From: CADEEV01 sp964442185
GTDB lineage: Bacteria > Acidobacteriota > Vicinamibacteria > Fen-336
Assembly: GCA_964442185.1 (NCBI GenBank)
Contig: CAYTWT010000249.1
Span: 1 to 24,196 of the forward strand
Length of the DNA stretch: 24,196 nucleotides
Reading direction: 5' to 3'
Under the pieces are notes generated by a model that was given only the letters and a program-made list of their open reading frames with translations, had not been told where the DNA came from and made no database searches. Below, piece by piece: positions 7,780-15,131 of this stretch. The position numbers and the translations under genes were made by a program. Each line of letters starts with the position of its first letter. Position 1 is the stretch's first letter.

Positions 7780-8645
7780 GACCCGCCCTTCGCCGGGCGC
7801 TGGTAGATCATGGCACCCGGGAAACGAATCGGCGTCAAGATGTCGGTGATCCGGGACAGCGACTCGGCGTGGCCGAGCAGCAGGTAGCCCTCCGGGACGA
7901 GCGTGTCATAGAAGCGCTCGATCACGCGCCGGATCATCACGTCGGAGAAATAGATCAACACGTTGCGGCATAGGATCGCGTCGAAGGGGCCCAGACCCGC
8001 ATAGCTCGCCGCCTCGAGCAGGTTGCCGTTCCGGAAGCGGATCATGCGCCGCAGCGGCTCCTTCACCTTCTCGCCGCTGCCCTCCTTGCTGAAATGCCGC
8101 TGCTTCAAGGCGGGGGCAAGGCCGCGAAAGGAATTGTGGTAGTAGACGCCCTTCCTCGCCTTGTCGAGGGCAGCCTCGTCCACGTCCATGCCGACGATCT
8201 CCACGTCCCAGTTCCAGAAGAACTGGCCGCTGTCGTACACGATCATCGCGATCGTGTGAACCTCCTCGCCTGTCGAGCAACCGGCCGAGAGCAACCGCAG
8301 CGTGCGCTCGCCGCCGCGCGCCTTCTTCTCCTTGAGCGAGCGCAACACGTGCTCGGAGAACACCTGCAGCTGGGCCTGCTCGCGAAAGAAGTAGGTTTCG
8401 TTGTTCGTGAGGTGGCTCGCCATCCGCGACAGCTCTTCGATGCGCTGTGGGCCGAAACGGAGGTAGTGGTAGTAGTCCTCGAAGGAGATCAGGTCGAGCG
8501 CCGAGAGGCGCGCCGCCAGGCGGGCGCGCAGCGTCCCGCGCTGCACGTCGTCGAAGAACAACCCAAATTTCTCGTGGATCAAGTCGCGGAGCAGCCTGAA
8601 CTCCTCCTCGGAGAGCTCTGCGTCGTGGTCCGAGGGATGAAACAT
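7776..8645 (-). CDS. cheR: CheR: chemoreceptor glutamate methyltransferase
   Basis: This 289-residue SAM-dependent methyltransferase methylates glutamates in the receptor's cytoplasmic arms, opposing CheB. The N-terminal helical CheR domain (about 10-75) is followed by LTNNETYFFRE, the signature before the catalytic fold. SAM-binding motif I reads LLSAGCSTGEEVHTIAM (the usual residues after GEE are Pro-Tyr, here Val-His). DAILCRNVLIYF marks the later conserved strand. There is no TPR extension, unlike FrzF-type methyltransferases, and no obvious C-terminal receptor-tether domain. The ATG at 8645 is preceded by AGGAG about 2 nt upstream, overlapping the end of the HEAT-repeat gene, and the gene overlaps cheB by 4 bp. 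Confidence 0.97.
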   Translation of the reverse strand: MFHPSDHDAELSEEEFRLLRDLIHEKFGLFFDDVQRGTLRARLAARLSALDLISFEDYYHYLRFGPQRIEELSRMASHLTNNETYFFREQAQLQVFSEHVLRSLKEKKARGGERTLRLLSAGCSTGEEVHTIAMIVYDSGQFFWNWDVEIVGMDVDEAALDKARKGVYYHNSFRGLAPALKQRHFSKEGSGEKVKEPLRRMIRFRNGNLLEAASYAGLGPFDAILCRNVLIYFSDVMIRRVIERFYDTLVPEGYLLLGHAESLSRITDILTPIRFPGAMIYQRPAKGGS

Positions 8646-8651
8646 GCTCCT

Positions 8652-11018
8652 CTATCTTGGCTGCAGCTTGCGCAGGGCCGTGGCGGCGGCCTGGCGGACC
8701 TCGGCTGAGGGGTCGGATGACTTCAGGCCCTGCAGCGGCCGGAGCGCCTCGAGGTCGCCGCCGTCACCGAGCGCTGACGCCGCCTCGGCGCGCACCTCAG
8801 GGCTGAAGTCCCCGAGCGCCGCGAGCAGCAAGCGCGTGGTCCGGCGGTCCTCGAGATGGCCGACGAGATCGACCAGCAGGCGACGTACCTCGGGGCTAGC
8901 CCCCTGAAAGCTACGCTCGATCTCCGGCAGGGCCGCGGGACCCATCTGGCGCAGGGCCTCGCGCGCCGTGGACTGCAAGCCCGGATCGCCCAGGGACTGC
9001 ATGAGCCGAACCGCGCCGCGCGGATCGCCGCTCTCGCCCAGCGCCATCACGGCGGCACGGCGCACGGTCGCGTCCTCGTCGCCGAGGCGCGCAGCCAGCG
9101 CGGCAGTGGCCTTGCCGCTGCGGATACGGCCGAGCGCCGAGGCCGCGGCGCAGCGCACGCTCCAATGATCGTCCTCTAGCGCCAGGATCAGCGAGGGCAC
9201 CGCCTGCGGATCGCCGATCGCGCCCAGGCTCTCGGCTGCGGCGCGGCGCAGGTTCCGGTCGGGATCGGCGAGCACGCCGACCAGGGGCCGGACCGCCGCC
9301 AGGGCGCGAATCGAGCCGAGCGCTTCGACCGCGGCGAAGCGCAGCTCCTTGCGCGCGTCGCCGAGGAACGGCAGCAGGCGCGGCACGGCCTCGGGGCTGC
9401 GCAGCTGGCCGAGCGCCCGGAGCGTGACGAAGCGCATCTTCGGGTCGGGATCCTCGAGCAGCGGCACGAGATCCTCGGCGGTTTCGAGGTCCTGGCGCTT
9501 GCCGAGCGAGAGCACGGCCTGCTGCTTCACGAGGCTCGACTCGTCGAAGAGCGCGGCGCGCAGCAGCTCGGCAACGCCGGGGGCCTCGATTTCGCCCAGG
9601 GCCTTGAGCGCGGCGCGCCGCACGTGCTCGCGCGGGTCGCGGGAGAGCGCCATCAGGGCGGGCGCCGTGTCGGGCTGGCGCAGCAGGCCCAGCGTGTCGG
9701 CGGCGCGGATCCGCACCGGCATGTCGCTCGAACCCAGCGCCTGCAACAGCAGTGGCACCACCCGCTCCGGGCTGATGTGCGCGAGCGCGTCCATGGCGCT
9801 CTCCTGGATGATCTCGCTCTCGTCGCCGAGCAGCTCGAAGAGCAGCATCGGCGCATCCTCGTGGCCGAGGCGACCGATCGCCTGCACGGCCTCGGCCCGT
9901 ACCTCTGGCGAGGGGTCGTGGATGAGTGGGGCGATCAGCTCCGTGGCGCCGGCCGGGGCGAGCCACGCGAGGCACCGCAAGGTTCCCTGGCGGATCGCGT
10001 CGTCTGGATGGGCGAGCCCTGCGGCATAGGCCTCGCGGTCGCGGCAACCGATCGACACGAGGGCATGCGTCACGTACTCCTGCAAGCTCGCCTCACCCAA
10101 CAGGCCGATCAGCGCCGGCTCGGCACGCGTCTCCCTGAGCCAGCCGAGCGTGATGATCGCCGTGCGCCGATTCTGCGGGTCGTCGTCGACGAGCGTGGCG
10201 AGCAGATGCTCGACGAGATCCCCCTTGCGCAGCGCCTCCTGCACCTCCGGGTCCAGGCTTTCGCCACCCTCGGTGGCTCGCTGTTCGATCGCCACCACCG
10301 CCCGGATCGCGAGGTTGCGCAGGGTCGAGTTGTCGGCGTAGAGATGTGGGACCAGCCGCTGTAGTGCCTCGCGGCCGGCGACGCGGCCCAGGGCCTCGAG
10401 CACCGGTCCTTGCAGCAGCTCGTCTTCCAGGAGCGGCAGCAGGGCCTCGGTCGCCCGCGGGTCGCCGATCTCGCCCAGCGCCCCGATCGCAGAGTACTGG
10501 AGCCAGGGCTCGGCGCGCAGCGCCCCGATCAGCGGCCCGACCGCCTCCGCGGAGCCGATCTGGCCGAGACTCGCGGCCGCCGCGTGGCGGACGTTGATGT
10601 CCGAATCGTGGAGGGCCGCGATCAGCCCCCGGACCGCGCGGGTATCGCGCAGTGTGCCGAGCATCACGGCCGCGAAGTTGCGGACCTCGTCGTCGTGGCC
10701 TTTCAAGAGCTCGAGCAGCGGGCCGGTCGCGGCGCCGCCCAGCTTGAGGTAGATCTCCATCGCGGCATTGCGCAGCCCGGCGTCCTCGTGGTTGCGCAAG
10801 GCGCTCTCGAGCGTGGGTAAGAGCGCTTCGGAGTCGAACCCGGCGAGCTGCTCGGCGGCGGCCTGGCGCACCGGCCAGCTCTCGTCGCCGACCGCCGCGA
10901 GCAGGACCGGGATCGCCTCGGCCAGCCGCGAGCGTCCGAGCCGGTCGACCGTCTCCCGACGCAGCGACTCCTCGCCGGAACGAAGCGCCTCTAGGGCCGC
11001 TTGCAGGTCGAGGCTCAT
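8652..11018 (-). CDS. Giant HEAT-repeat (PBS-lyase-type) scaffold protein
   Basis: This 788-residue protein consists almost entirely of HEAT-like repeats of about 31 residues, roughly 25 by length. Each has the form of two short helices with a conserved turn, for example DESWPVRQAAAEQLAG, DSDINVRHAAAASLGQIG, DPDRNLRRAAAESLGAIG and DDHWSVRCAAASALGRI. Such solenoids (phycocyanobilin-lyase-like HEAT, HEAT_2 family) bind proteins rather than catalyse; no enzymatic motif, signal peptide or membrane helix is seen. It lies between the MCP and cheR and only 6 bp before cheR, so it probably belongs to the chemosensory complex, perhaps as an array adaptor or a link to the output machine. HEAT proteins have been reported in some myxobacterial che clusters, as I recall. 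The ATG at 11018 has only a weak ribosome site and follows an 88-bp gap. Confidence 0.92.
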   Translation of the reverse strand: MSLDLQAALEALRSGEESLRRETVDRLGRSRLAEAIPVLLAAVGDESWPVRQAAAEQLAGFDSEALLPTLESALRNHEDAGLRNAAMEIYLKLGGAATGPLLELLKGHDDEVRNFAAVMLGTLRDTRAVRGLIAALHDSDINVRHAAAASLGQIGSAEAVGPLIGALRAEPWLQYSAIGALGEIGDPRATEALLPLLEDELLQGPVLEALGRVAGREALQRLVPHLYADNSTLRNLAIRAVVAIEQRATEGGESLDPEVQEALRKGDLVEHLLATLVDDDPQNRRTAIITLGWLRETRAEPALIGLLGEASLQEYVTHALVSIGCRDREAYAAGLAHPDDAIRQGTLRCLAWLAPAGATELIAPLIHDPSPEVRAEAVQAIGRLGHEDAPMLLFELLGDESEIIQESAMDALAHISPERVVPLLLQALGSSDMPVRIRAADTLGLLRQPDTAPALMALSRDPREHVRRAALKALGEIEAPGVAELLRAALFDESSLVKQQAVLSLGKRQDLETAEDLVPLLEDPDPKMRFVTLRALGQLRSPEAVPRLLPFLGDARKELRFAAVEALGSIRALAAVRPLVGVLADPDRNLRRAAAESLGAIGDPQAVPSLILALEDDHWSVRCAAASALGRIRSGKATAALAARLGDEDATVRRAAVMALGESGDPRGAVRLMQSLGDPGLQSTAREALRQMGPAALPEIERSFQGASPEVRRLLVDLVGHLEDRRTTRLLLAALGDFSPEVRAEAASALGDGGDLEALRPLQGLKSSDPSAEVRQAAATALRKLQPR

Positions 11019-11043
11019 CGGCAGCCACGAAGGCGCGGAGCGA

Positions 11044-11067
11044 CGCCGCCGTCACGAGAGGGCGGCG
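11044..11067 (-). repeat. GC-rich hairpin between MCP and HEAT genes
   Basis: CGCCGCC (11044-11050) and GGCGGCG (11061-11067) form a perfect 7-bp stem with a 10-nt loop in the 88-bp gap between the two genes. No T-run follows on the minus strand, so it is not a classical terminator. It may stabilise or punctuate the operon mRNA. In DNA this GC-rich a chance occurrence is possible. Confidence 0.35.
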
Positions 11068-11106
11068 ATTCCCCGCAGCTCAAAGGCGTGGGCGTGCTCC
11101 CAGCCT

Positions 11107-13416
11107 CTACTTCGACCGGAAGACCGCGATCAGCTTGGCCAGGTTTTCGGCCTGCTGCGCGAGGTTCGCGGCAGCCTTCGACATCTCCTCGACGGTGGAG
11201 AGGTTGTCGCGCGCGATCTCGGAGATGTTCTCCATCGCCTTCACGACCAGCTCGCCGCCACGCTTTTGCTCGGCGGTGGCATAGGACACCTGCTGCGTCA
11301 TCCGGTTCATGTTCTCGACGGAGCGGATGATCTGGCGGCTGCCGTCGGCCTGGTCCTTGGTCGCGATCCCGACCTGCGAGGCGATCTTGTTCATGTTCTC
11401 GACGGCCAGTCGCACCTGGCGCCCGCCGGCCGCCTGTTCCTTCGTCGAGTACGCCACCTGCGCCATGATCTTGTTGATGTGCTCGGTTGCCTGGCGGATC
11501 TGCTTGCTGCCGGCGGCCTGCTCGCGCACCGCGGTCGTCACCTGCTCGGTCGACGAGTTCATGTCGGCCACGGTCTTCAGCACGTCGGAACTGGCCTTCG
11601 ACTGGCGCGAGGTGGACGAGGCGATCTCGGCCATCAACTGGCTCGAGCGCGAGACGGACTCGATGATGCGGCGGAGCGCAAGCCCGGCCTGGTCGGCGAG
11701 CGTGATACCTTGCTTGGTTTCCGCCGCGCCGGCCTTGGCAGTGTCGACGGCGTCGGTGGTCTCCTGTTGGACCTGGCGGATCACCTCGCCGATCTCCTTG
11801 GTCGCGTCGACCGAACGCTCGGCGAGCTTGCGCACCTCGTCGGCGACGACCGCGAAGCCGCGGCCCGCTTCGCCGGCGCGGGCAGCCTCGATCGCCGCGT
11901 TCAGGGCGAGCAGGTTGGTCTGGTCGGCGATCTCCTCGATCACCTCGAGGATCTTGCCGATCTCCTGCGAACGCTTGCCGAGGCTCGTGATGACGCGGGC
12001 GGTGTTCTCCATGGTATCGGAGATCGTCCTCATTCCCTGGATCGTCGTGGTCACCGCGAGGTCGCCGGTGCGCGCGTCCTCGCTCGCCTTCTGGCTGATG
12101 CGATCCGCCTCTTGCGCGATCTTGGCCACCTCGTTGACGGCGCCCGCCATCTCGGAAACGGTCTGGCTCGCGCGCGCGGCGGCGGTGTTCAGCACCTCGG
12201 CGTTTCTGGCCACGGCCTCGATCGACGACGTCATCTCCTCGATCGTCACCGACGTCTCGGCGACCGTCTCCGCGAGCGTCTCGAGATTCTTGGCGGACTG
12301 ATCGGTCGAGACCGTCATCTGCTCGATCGTGGCCGAAGCCTCGGCCACGGTCGCCGCGAGCGTCCCGGAGGACTTCGCCACCTGCTCGATCGAGACGCCC
12401 ATCTCGTTGATCGACGACGACGTCTCATCGACGTATTGCGCGAGGCTCTGGGCGTTGCCGGCCACGGTCTGGATCGAGGCGGCCATCTCTTCCATGGAGG
12501 TCGAAGTCTCCTCGGCAGCCTGGGCCTGGCTCTGGGCGCCTTGCGTGATCAGCTTGGCGTTCGCCGAGATCTCGCCGGCGGAGGACGCCACCTGGACAGA
12601 GGCCTCCTGGATGTTGTCCACGACCTCGCGCAGATTGCCGACCATCTCGTTGAGGCTCGCCCCGAGCGCGCCGATCTCGTCCTCGCTCGCGATCTCGACG
12701 CTCTCGGTGAGGTCTCCCTTGGCCACGGCGCCGGCGACCTCGACCATGGTCTGCAGCGGCTTGAACCAGCGCCCGATGAAGAACCAGCCGAGGTAGGACC
12801 CAAAGGCCACCAGCACCGAGCCCAGCAGGATCGTCCGGAGCAGCATGCTGCGCCGCTGCAGGTCCAGGGCCTTCTGCGACAGCACGATCTCGACGCCGCC
12901 CTTCTGCTCCTCGACCGGCGCGGCCGAGGCTGCGCTGAGGCCCAGCTCGGCCGCCATGGCGCCGCCGCCCGACGACCCGGTCGTCATCACCGGCGCACGG
13001 AACAGGATCACGCTGTCGCCATTTTCGGCCGTGCCGTCGAGCTCCTCGAGCCTGGCTGCCGCCGTGCTGGGCAGATTTCTGACGCCGATGCCCTTGTGCG
13101 CGAGCACCGTGCCCTTGGCATCGCGGATCATCGCGCCGATCACATCGGAATCCTGGCCGGCGACCGAGGACATCGCCCCTTCGAGCAACTGCGCGAGCAG
13201 CGGCTTGTCTTCGGTCAGGACCCCGTACTTGCTGTTGTAGGCGAGATTCGTGGCGATGTAGCGGCCGCGCTTTTCGAGCTGATCGCGAAGCACGGTCCGG
13301 CTCGAGAGCAGGTCGTACAGCGTCGAAACCGCCCCGATCAGGAGCGAGACGATGGCGACGAGAAACACCAGCCGCGTGCGGATCGATCTGCCTCGACTCT
13401 TGAAGAGGGCCATCAC
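11107..13416 (-). CDS. Methyl-accepting chemotaxis protein with very long repeated arms
   Basis: This receptor of 769 residues (768 if the ATG at 13413 is used) has an N-terminal membrane helix (about 13-37), an extracytoplasmic sensor of about 155 residues (38-192, resembling CHASE8/single-Cache types), a second membrane helix (about 193-215), a HAMP domain (about 216-268), and a long cytoplasmic signalling coil. The hairpin tip is canonical (EIADQTNLLALNAAIEAARA to VVADEVRKLAERS, about 495-535) and should bind CheA and CheW. Both arms carry tandem 28-residue repeats, five before the tip (303-442) and five after it (603-742). No C-terminal NWETF-like tether for CheR is present; the end reads VFRSK. 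The start overlaps the stop of the binding-protein gene, whose product may deliver ligand to this sensor. Confidence 0.96.
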   Translation of the reverse strand: MMALFKSRGRSIRTRLVFLVAIVSLLIGAVSTLYDLLSSRTVLRDQLEKRGRYIATNLAYNSKYGVLTEDKPLLAQLLEGAMSSVAGQDSDVIGAMIRDAKGTVLAHKGIGVRNLPSTAAARLEELDGTAENGDSVILFRAPVMTTGSSGGGAMAAELGLSAASAAPVEEQKGGVEIVLSQKALDLQRRSMLLRTILLGSVLVAFGSYLGWFFIGRWFKPLQTMVEVAGAVAKGDLTESVEIASEDEIGALGASLNEMVGNLREVVDNIQEASVQVASSAGEISANAKLITQGAQSQAQAAEETSTSMEEMAASIQTVAGNAQSLAQYVDETSSSINEMGVSIEQVAKSSGTLAATVAEASATIEQMTVSTDQSAKNLETLAETVAETSVTIEEMTSSIEAVARNAEVLNTAAARASQTVSEMAGAVNEVAKIAQEADRISQKASEDARTGDLAVTTTIQGMRTISDTMENTARVITSLGKRSQEIGKILEVIEEIADQTNLLALNAAIEAARAGEAGRGFAVVADEVRKLAERSVDATKEIGEVIRQVQQETTDAVDTAKAGAAETKQGITLADQAGLALRRIIESVSRSSQLMAEIASSTSRQSKASSDVLKTVADMNSSTEQVTTAVREQAAGSKQIRQATEHINKIMAQVAYSTKEQAAGGRQVRLAVENMNKIASQVGIATKDQADGSRQIIRSVENMNRMTQQVSYATAEQKRGGELVVKAMENISEIARDNLSTVEEMSKAAANLAQQAENLAKLIAVFRSK
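11191..11610 (-). repeat. Five 84-bp (28-residue) repeats, C-terminal arm of MCP
   Basis: Residues 603-742 of the MCP divide into five consecutive 28-residue units, each four heptads long. The clearest units read EQAAGSKQIRQATEHINKI, EQAAGGRQVRLAVENMNKI and DQADGSRQIIRSVENMNRM at the same register. Divergence between copies indicates old duplications maintained by coiled-coil constraint. Confidence 0.75.
12091..12510 (-). repeat. Five 84-bp (28-residue) repeats, N-terminal arm of MCP
   Basis: Residues 303-442 of the MCP form five consecutive 28-residue units beginning ETSTSMEEM, ETSSSINEM, EASATIEQM, ETSVTIEEM and RASQTVSEM. The number and period match the opposite arm, as expected if paired segments were gained together on an antiparallel hairpin. 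Confidence 0.78.
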
Positions 13417-14321
13417 AGAACCTTGTTGGCCGCGCGCAGCGCGTCGGCCGGAATCGCGATCTTGAGCTTGTCGGCGATCTTCTTGTTGACTACGAGCTCG
13501 GCGCGCGGGACCAGCATCTCGAGCTTGCCCTTTTCACCGCCGGCGATGCGGTTCACGAGGTCGCCCGCCTGGTCGCCGATCGACGCGAGGTCGGGACCAT
13601 TCGACACGAGCGCGCCCTCGGAGACAAGCGCCGCCGAAAAGCTGTAGACCGGCTTGCCGGATTTCAGGGTCTCGGCCAGCAGGTAGCGCCGCGACTCGTC
13701 GCCCAGCAGGGTCGGATCGGGGGGAATCCAGAGCGCGTCGACGGCAGCTTCGCCCTTCAGCAGCGTGCGCAGCGCCTCGGGCACGTCCCTGTCAGACGTG
13801 ACCGGACGGACAACCAGGCTGAGGCGCACGACCGCGGCGGCCTTCTGGGCCTCCTCGACGAGCCGGCCCGTGTTGGCATCGTTGTAGACGACGCCGATCC
13901 TGACGCCCAGCGGATTCACCAGGCGGAATGCGGCGAGCTGGTTCTTGATCGGAATCGAGAATGCGACACCCGTGACGCCCGGCACGCCGACGAGGCCGAG
14001 CCGGGCCGGGTCTTGCACCATGCAGAAGACCTGCGGAATCTCCGGGGCCAGTTCCTTCGCGGCCTGAGCCGCGAGCGGGCCGAGCGTAACCAGGACCGCG
14101 GCCTTGCCTTTGAGCCTCTCGATCACCCGCTCCGCCTCGGCGCGGTCGCCGCGCAGGTCGTACTCGGTGAGCGCGTGGCCAGAGGTGGAGCGCCGCAGGC
14201 TGTCGATGGCTGGACGCCAGGCCGGGCTGTCGCTGCTCTTCAGCACCGCGACCTCGGCGGCGGAGGCGGCGGCAGCCGAGCCGAGCAGAGCCAGGAGCAA
14301 CGAAGACCGGACAGATTTCAT
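13413..14321 (-). CDS. ABC-type periplasmic substrate-binding protein (PF04392-like)
   Basis: This protein of about 302 residues has a Sec signal peptide (MKSVRSSLLLALLGSAAAAS, cleavage near AEVAVLKS) without a lipobox cysteine, so it is predicted to be soluble in the periplasm. The fold resembles the ABC_sub_bind/TrpX-like family: an AAVLVTLGPLAAQAA strand-helix, IPQVFCMVQDP, GVTGVAFSIP, RIGVVYNDANTG and DALWIPPDPTLL. Such proteins bind small, often aromatic, ligands for uptake or signalling. No permease or ATPase gene lies nearby. Its stop overlaps the MCP start, pointing to a sensory rather than transport role. The ATG at 14321 is chosen over a TTG one codon earlier because GAGGAG lies 8 nt upstream. 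Family assignment is good; the ligand is unknown. Confidence 0.86.
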   Translation of the reverse strand: MKSVRSSLLLALLGSAAAASAAEVAVLKSSDSPAWRPAIDSLRRSTSGHALTEYDLRGDRAEAERVIERLKGKAAVLVTLGPLAAQAAKELAPEIPQVFCMVQDPARLGLVGVPGVTGVAFSIPIKNQLAAFRLVNPLGVRIGVVYNDANTGRLVEEAQKAAAVVRLSLVVRPVTSDRDVPEALRTLLKGEAAVDALWIPPDPTLLGDESRRYLLAETLKSGKPVYSFSAALVSEGALVSNGPDLASIGDQAGDLVNRIAGGEKGKLEMLVPRAELVVNKKIADKLKIAIPADALRAANKVL

Positions 14322-14339
14322 CAAGGAACTCCTCTGCCT

Positions 14340-15128
14340 CTAATTGGTTCCCGCGGCCACGGCCTGTGTCTCGTGCAACTCGACGCCGAGGATCTTCTGG
14401 AGATCCACGAGGATCAGGAGCCGCGCGGCGAGCTTCGCCACGCCACGGATGTAGTTCGCGGCGATCTCCACCACCTCCTCCGGCGCCGCCTCGATGCTGG
14501 ACACGGGGACCTTCAGGACCTGGGACGCGCCGTCGACGAGCAGGCCGATGAGCCGCTCGCGCAGGCGCACCACGACCACGCGCGTCTGCCGGGCGATTTC
14601 CACCTCGCCCAGGCCCAGCTTCAGCTTCAGGTCGATCACCGGGATGATCCGGCCACGCAGGTTGATGACGCCCTTGATGAACTCTGGCGCGCGCGGCACC
14701 TGGGTGATCTCGCTGACGCGGATGATCTCCTGGACCAGCCGCACGTCGATCGCGTATTCCTCGCCTTCGAGAAAGAAGCTCACCAGATGCTCGGTCGCCT
14801 CGACCGCCTGCTTCTCCTCGCGCATGGGCGCTGCGAAGAAGGAGAGGTTGTGGACGCGCGAGGCGCCGGTCTCCGCTGCCGGGGCGAGCTCGGCGTCGCT
14901 GGTGACCAGTGCGGAACGCGAGGGGGATTCGACGAGCGCCGCATCGGGGCGGGCCAGGATCTCGGCGGCAAGCCCCGAAGAGGGTAAGGAGATGCGGGCG
15001 CGGCCCGGCCCCCCCACCATCTCCGCGGGAAACGTGAGCGGCTCCTCGCGGACGCGCCAGGCGGCGCCGCTCCGCGGCGGCTCCGCCTTGCGGGTCCCCT
15101 TCTTGCGGCCTTCGGTCGGTTTCGCCAT
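14340..15128 (-). CDS. cheW: CheW adaptor with N-terminal extension
   Basis: This 262-residue protein links the MCP tip to CheA. The CheW core (about 113-258) shows the usual strands and signatures: EHLVSFFLEGEEYAIDV, ITQVPRAPEFIKGVINLRGR, IIPVIDLKLKLGL and LLILVDLQKIL. A typical CheW is about 150-170 residues. Here about 110 extra residues precede the core, basic at first (KPTEGRKKGTRK) and then low-complexity with Ala/Pro/Ser. An internal ATG at codon 102 (MREEKQAVEATEHLV) could give a conventional CheW, but the extension stays open and keeps the codon bias of the operon, so I keep the long form. It lies 3 bp after cheA and 18 bp before the binding-protein gene. Confidence 0.94.
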   Translation of the reverse strand: MAKPTEGRKKGTRKAEPPRSGAAWRVREEPLTFPAEMVGGPGRARISLPSSGLAAEILARPDAALVESPSRSALVTSDAELAPAAETGASRVHNLSFFAAPMREEKQAVEATEHLVSFFLEGEEYAIDVRLVQEIIRVSEITQVPRAPEFIKGVINLRGRIIPVIDLKLKLGLGEVEIARQTRVVVVRLRERLIGLLVDGASQVLKVPVSSIEAAPEEVVEIAANYIRGVAKLAARLLILVDLQKILGVELHETQAVAAGTN

Positions 15129-15131
15129 TGC

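Noticed and set aside
10768..13647. Plus-strand open frame of about 959 codons
   Set aside because: It lies antisense to the HEAT and MCP genes. Its repetitive LxDxxRHL pattern mirrors the repeats of the MCP on the other strand and is not a protein family.
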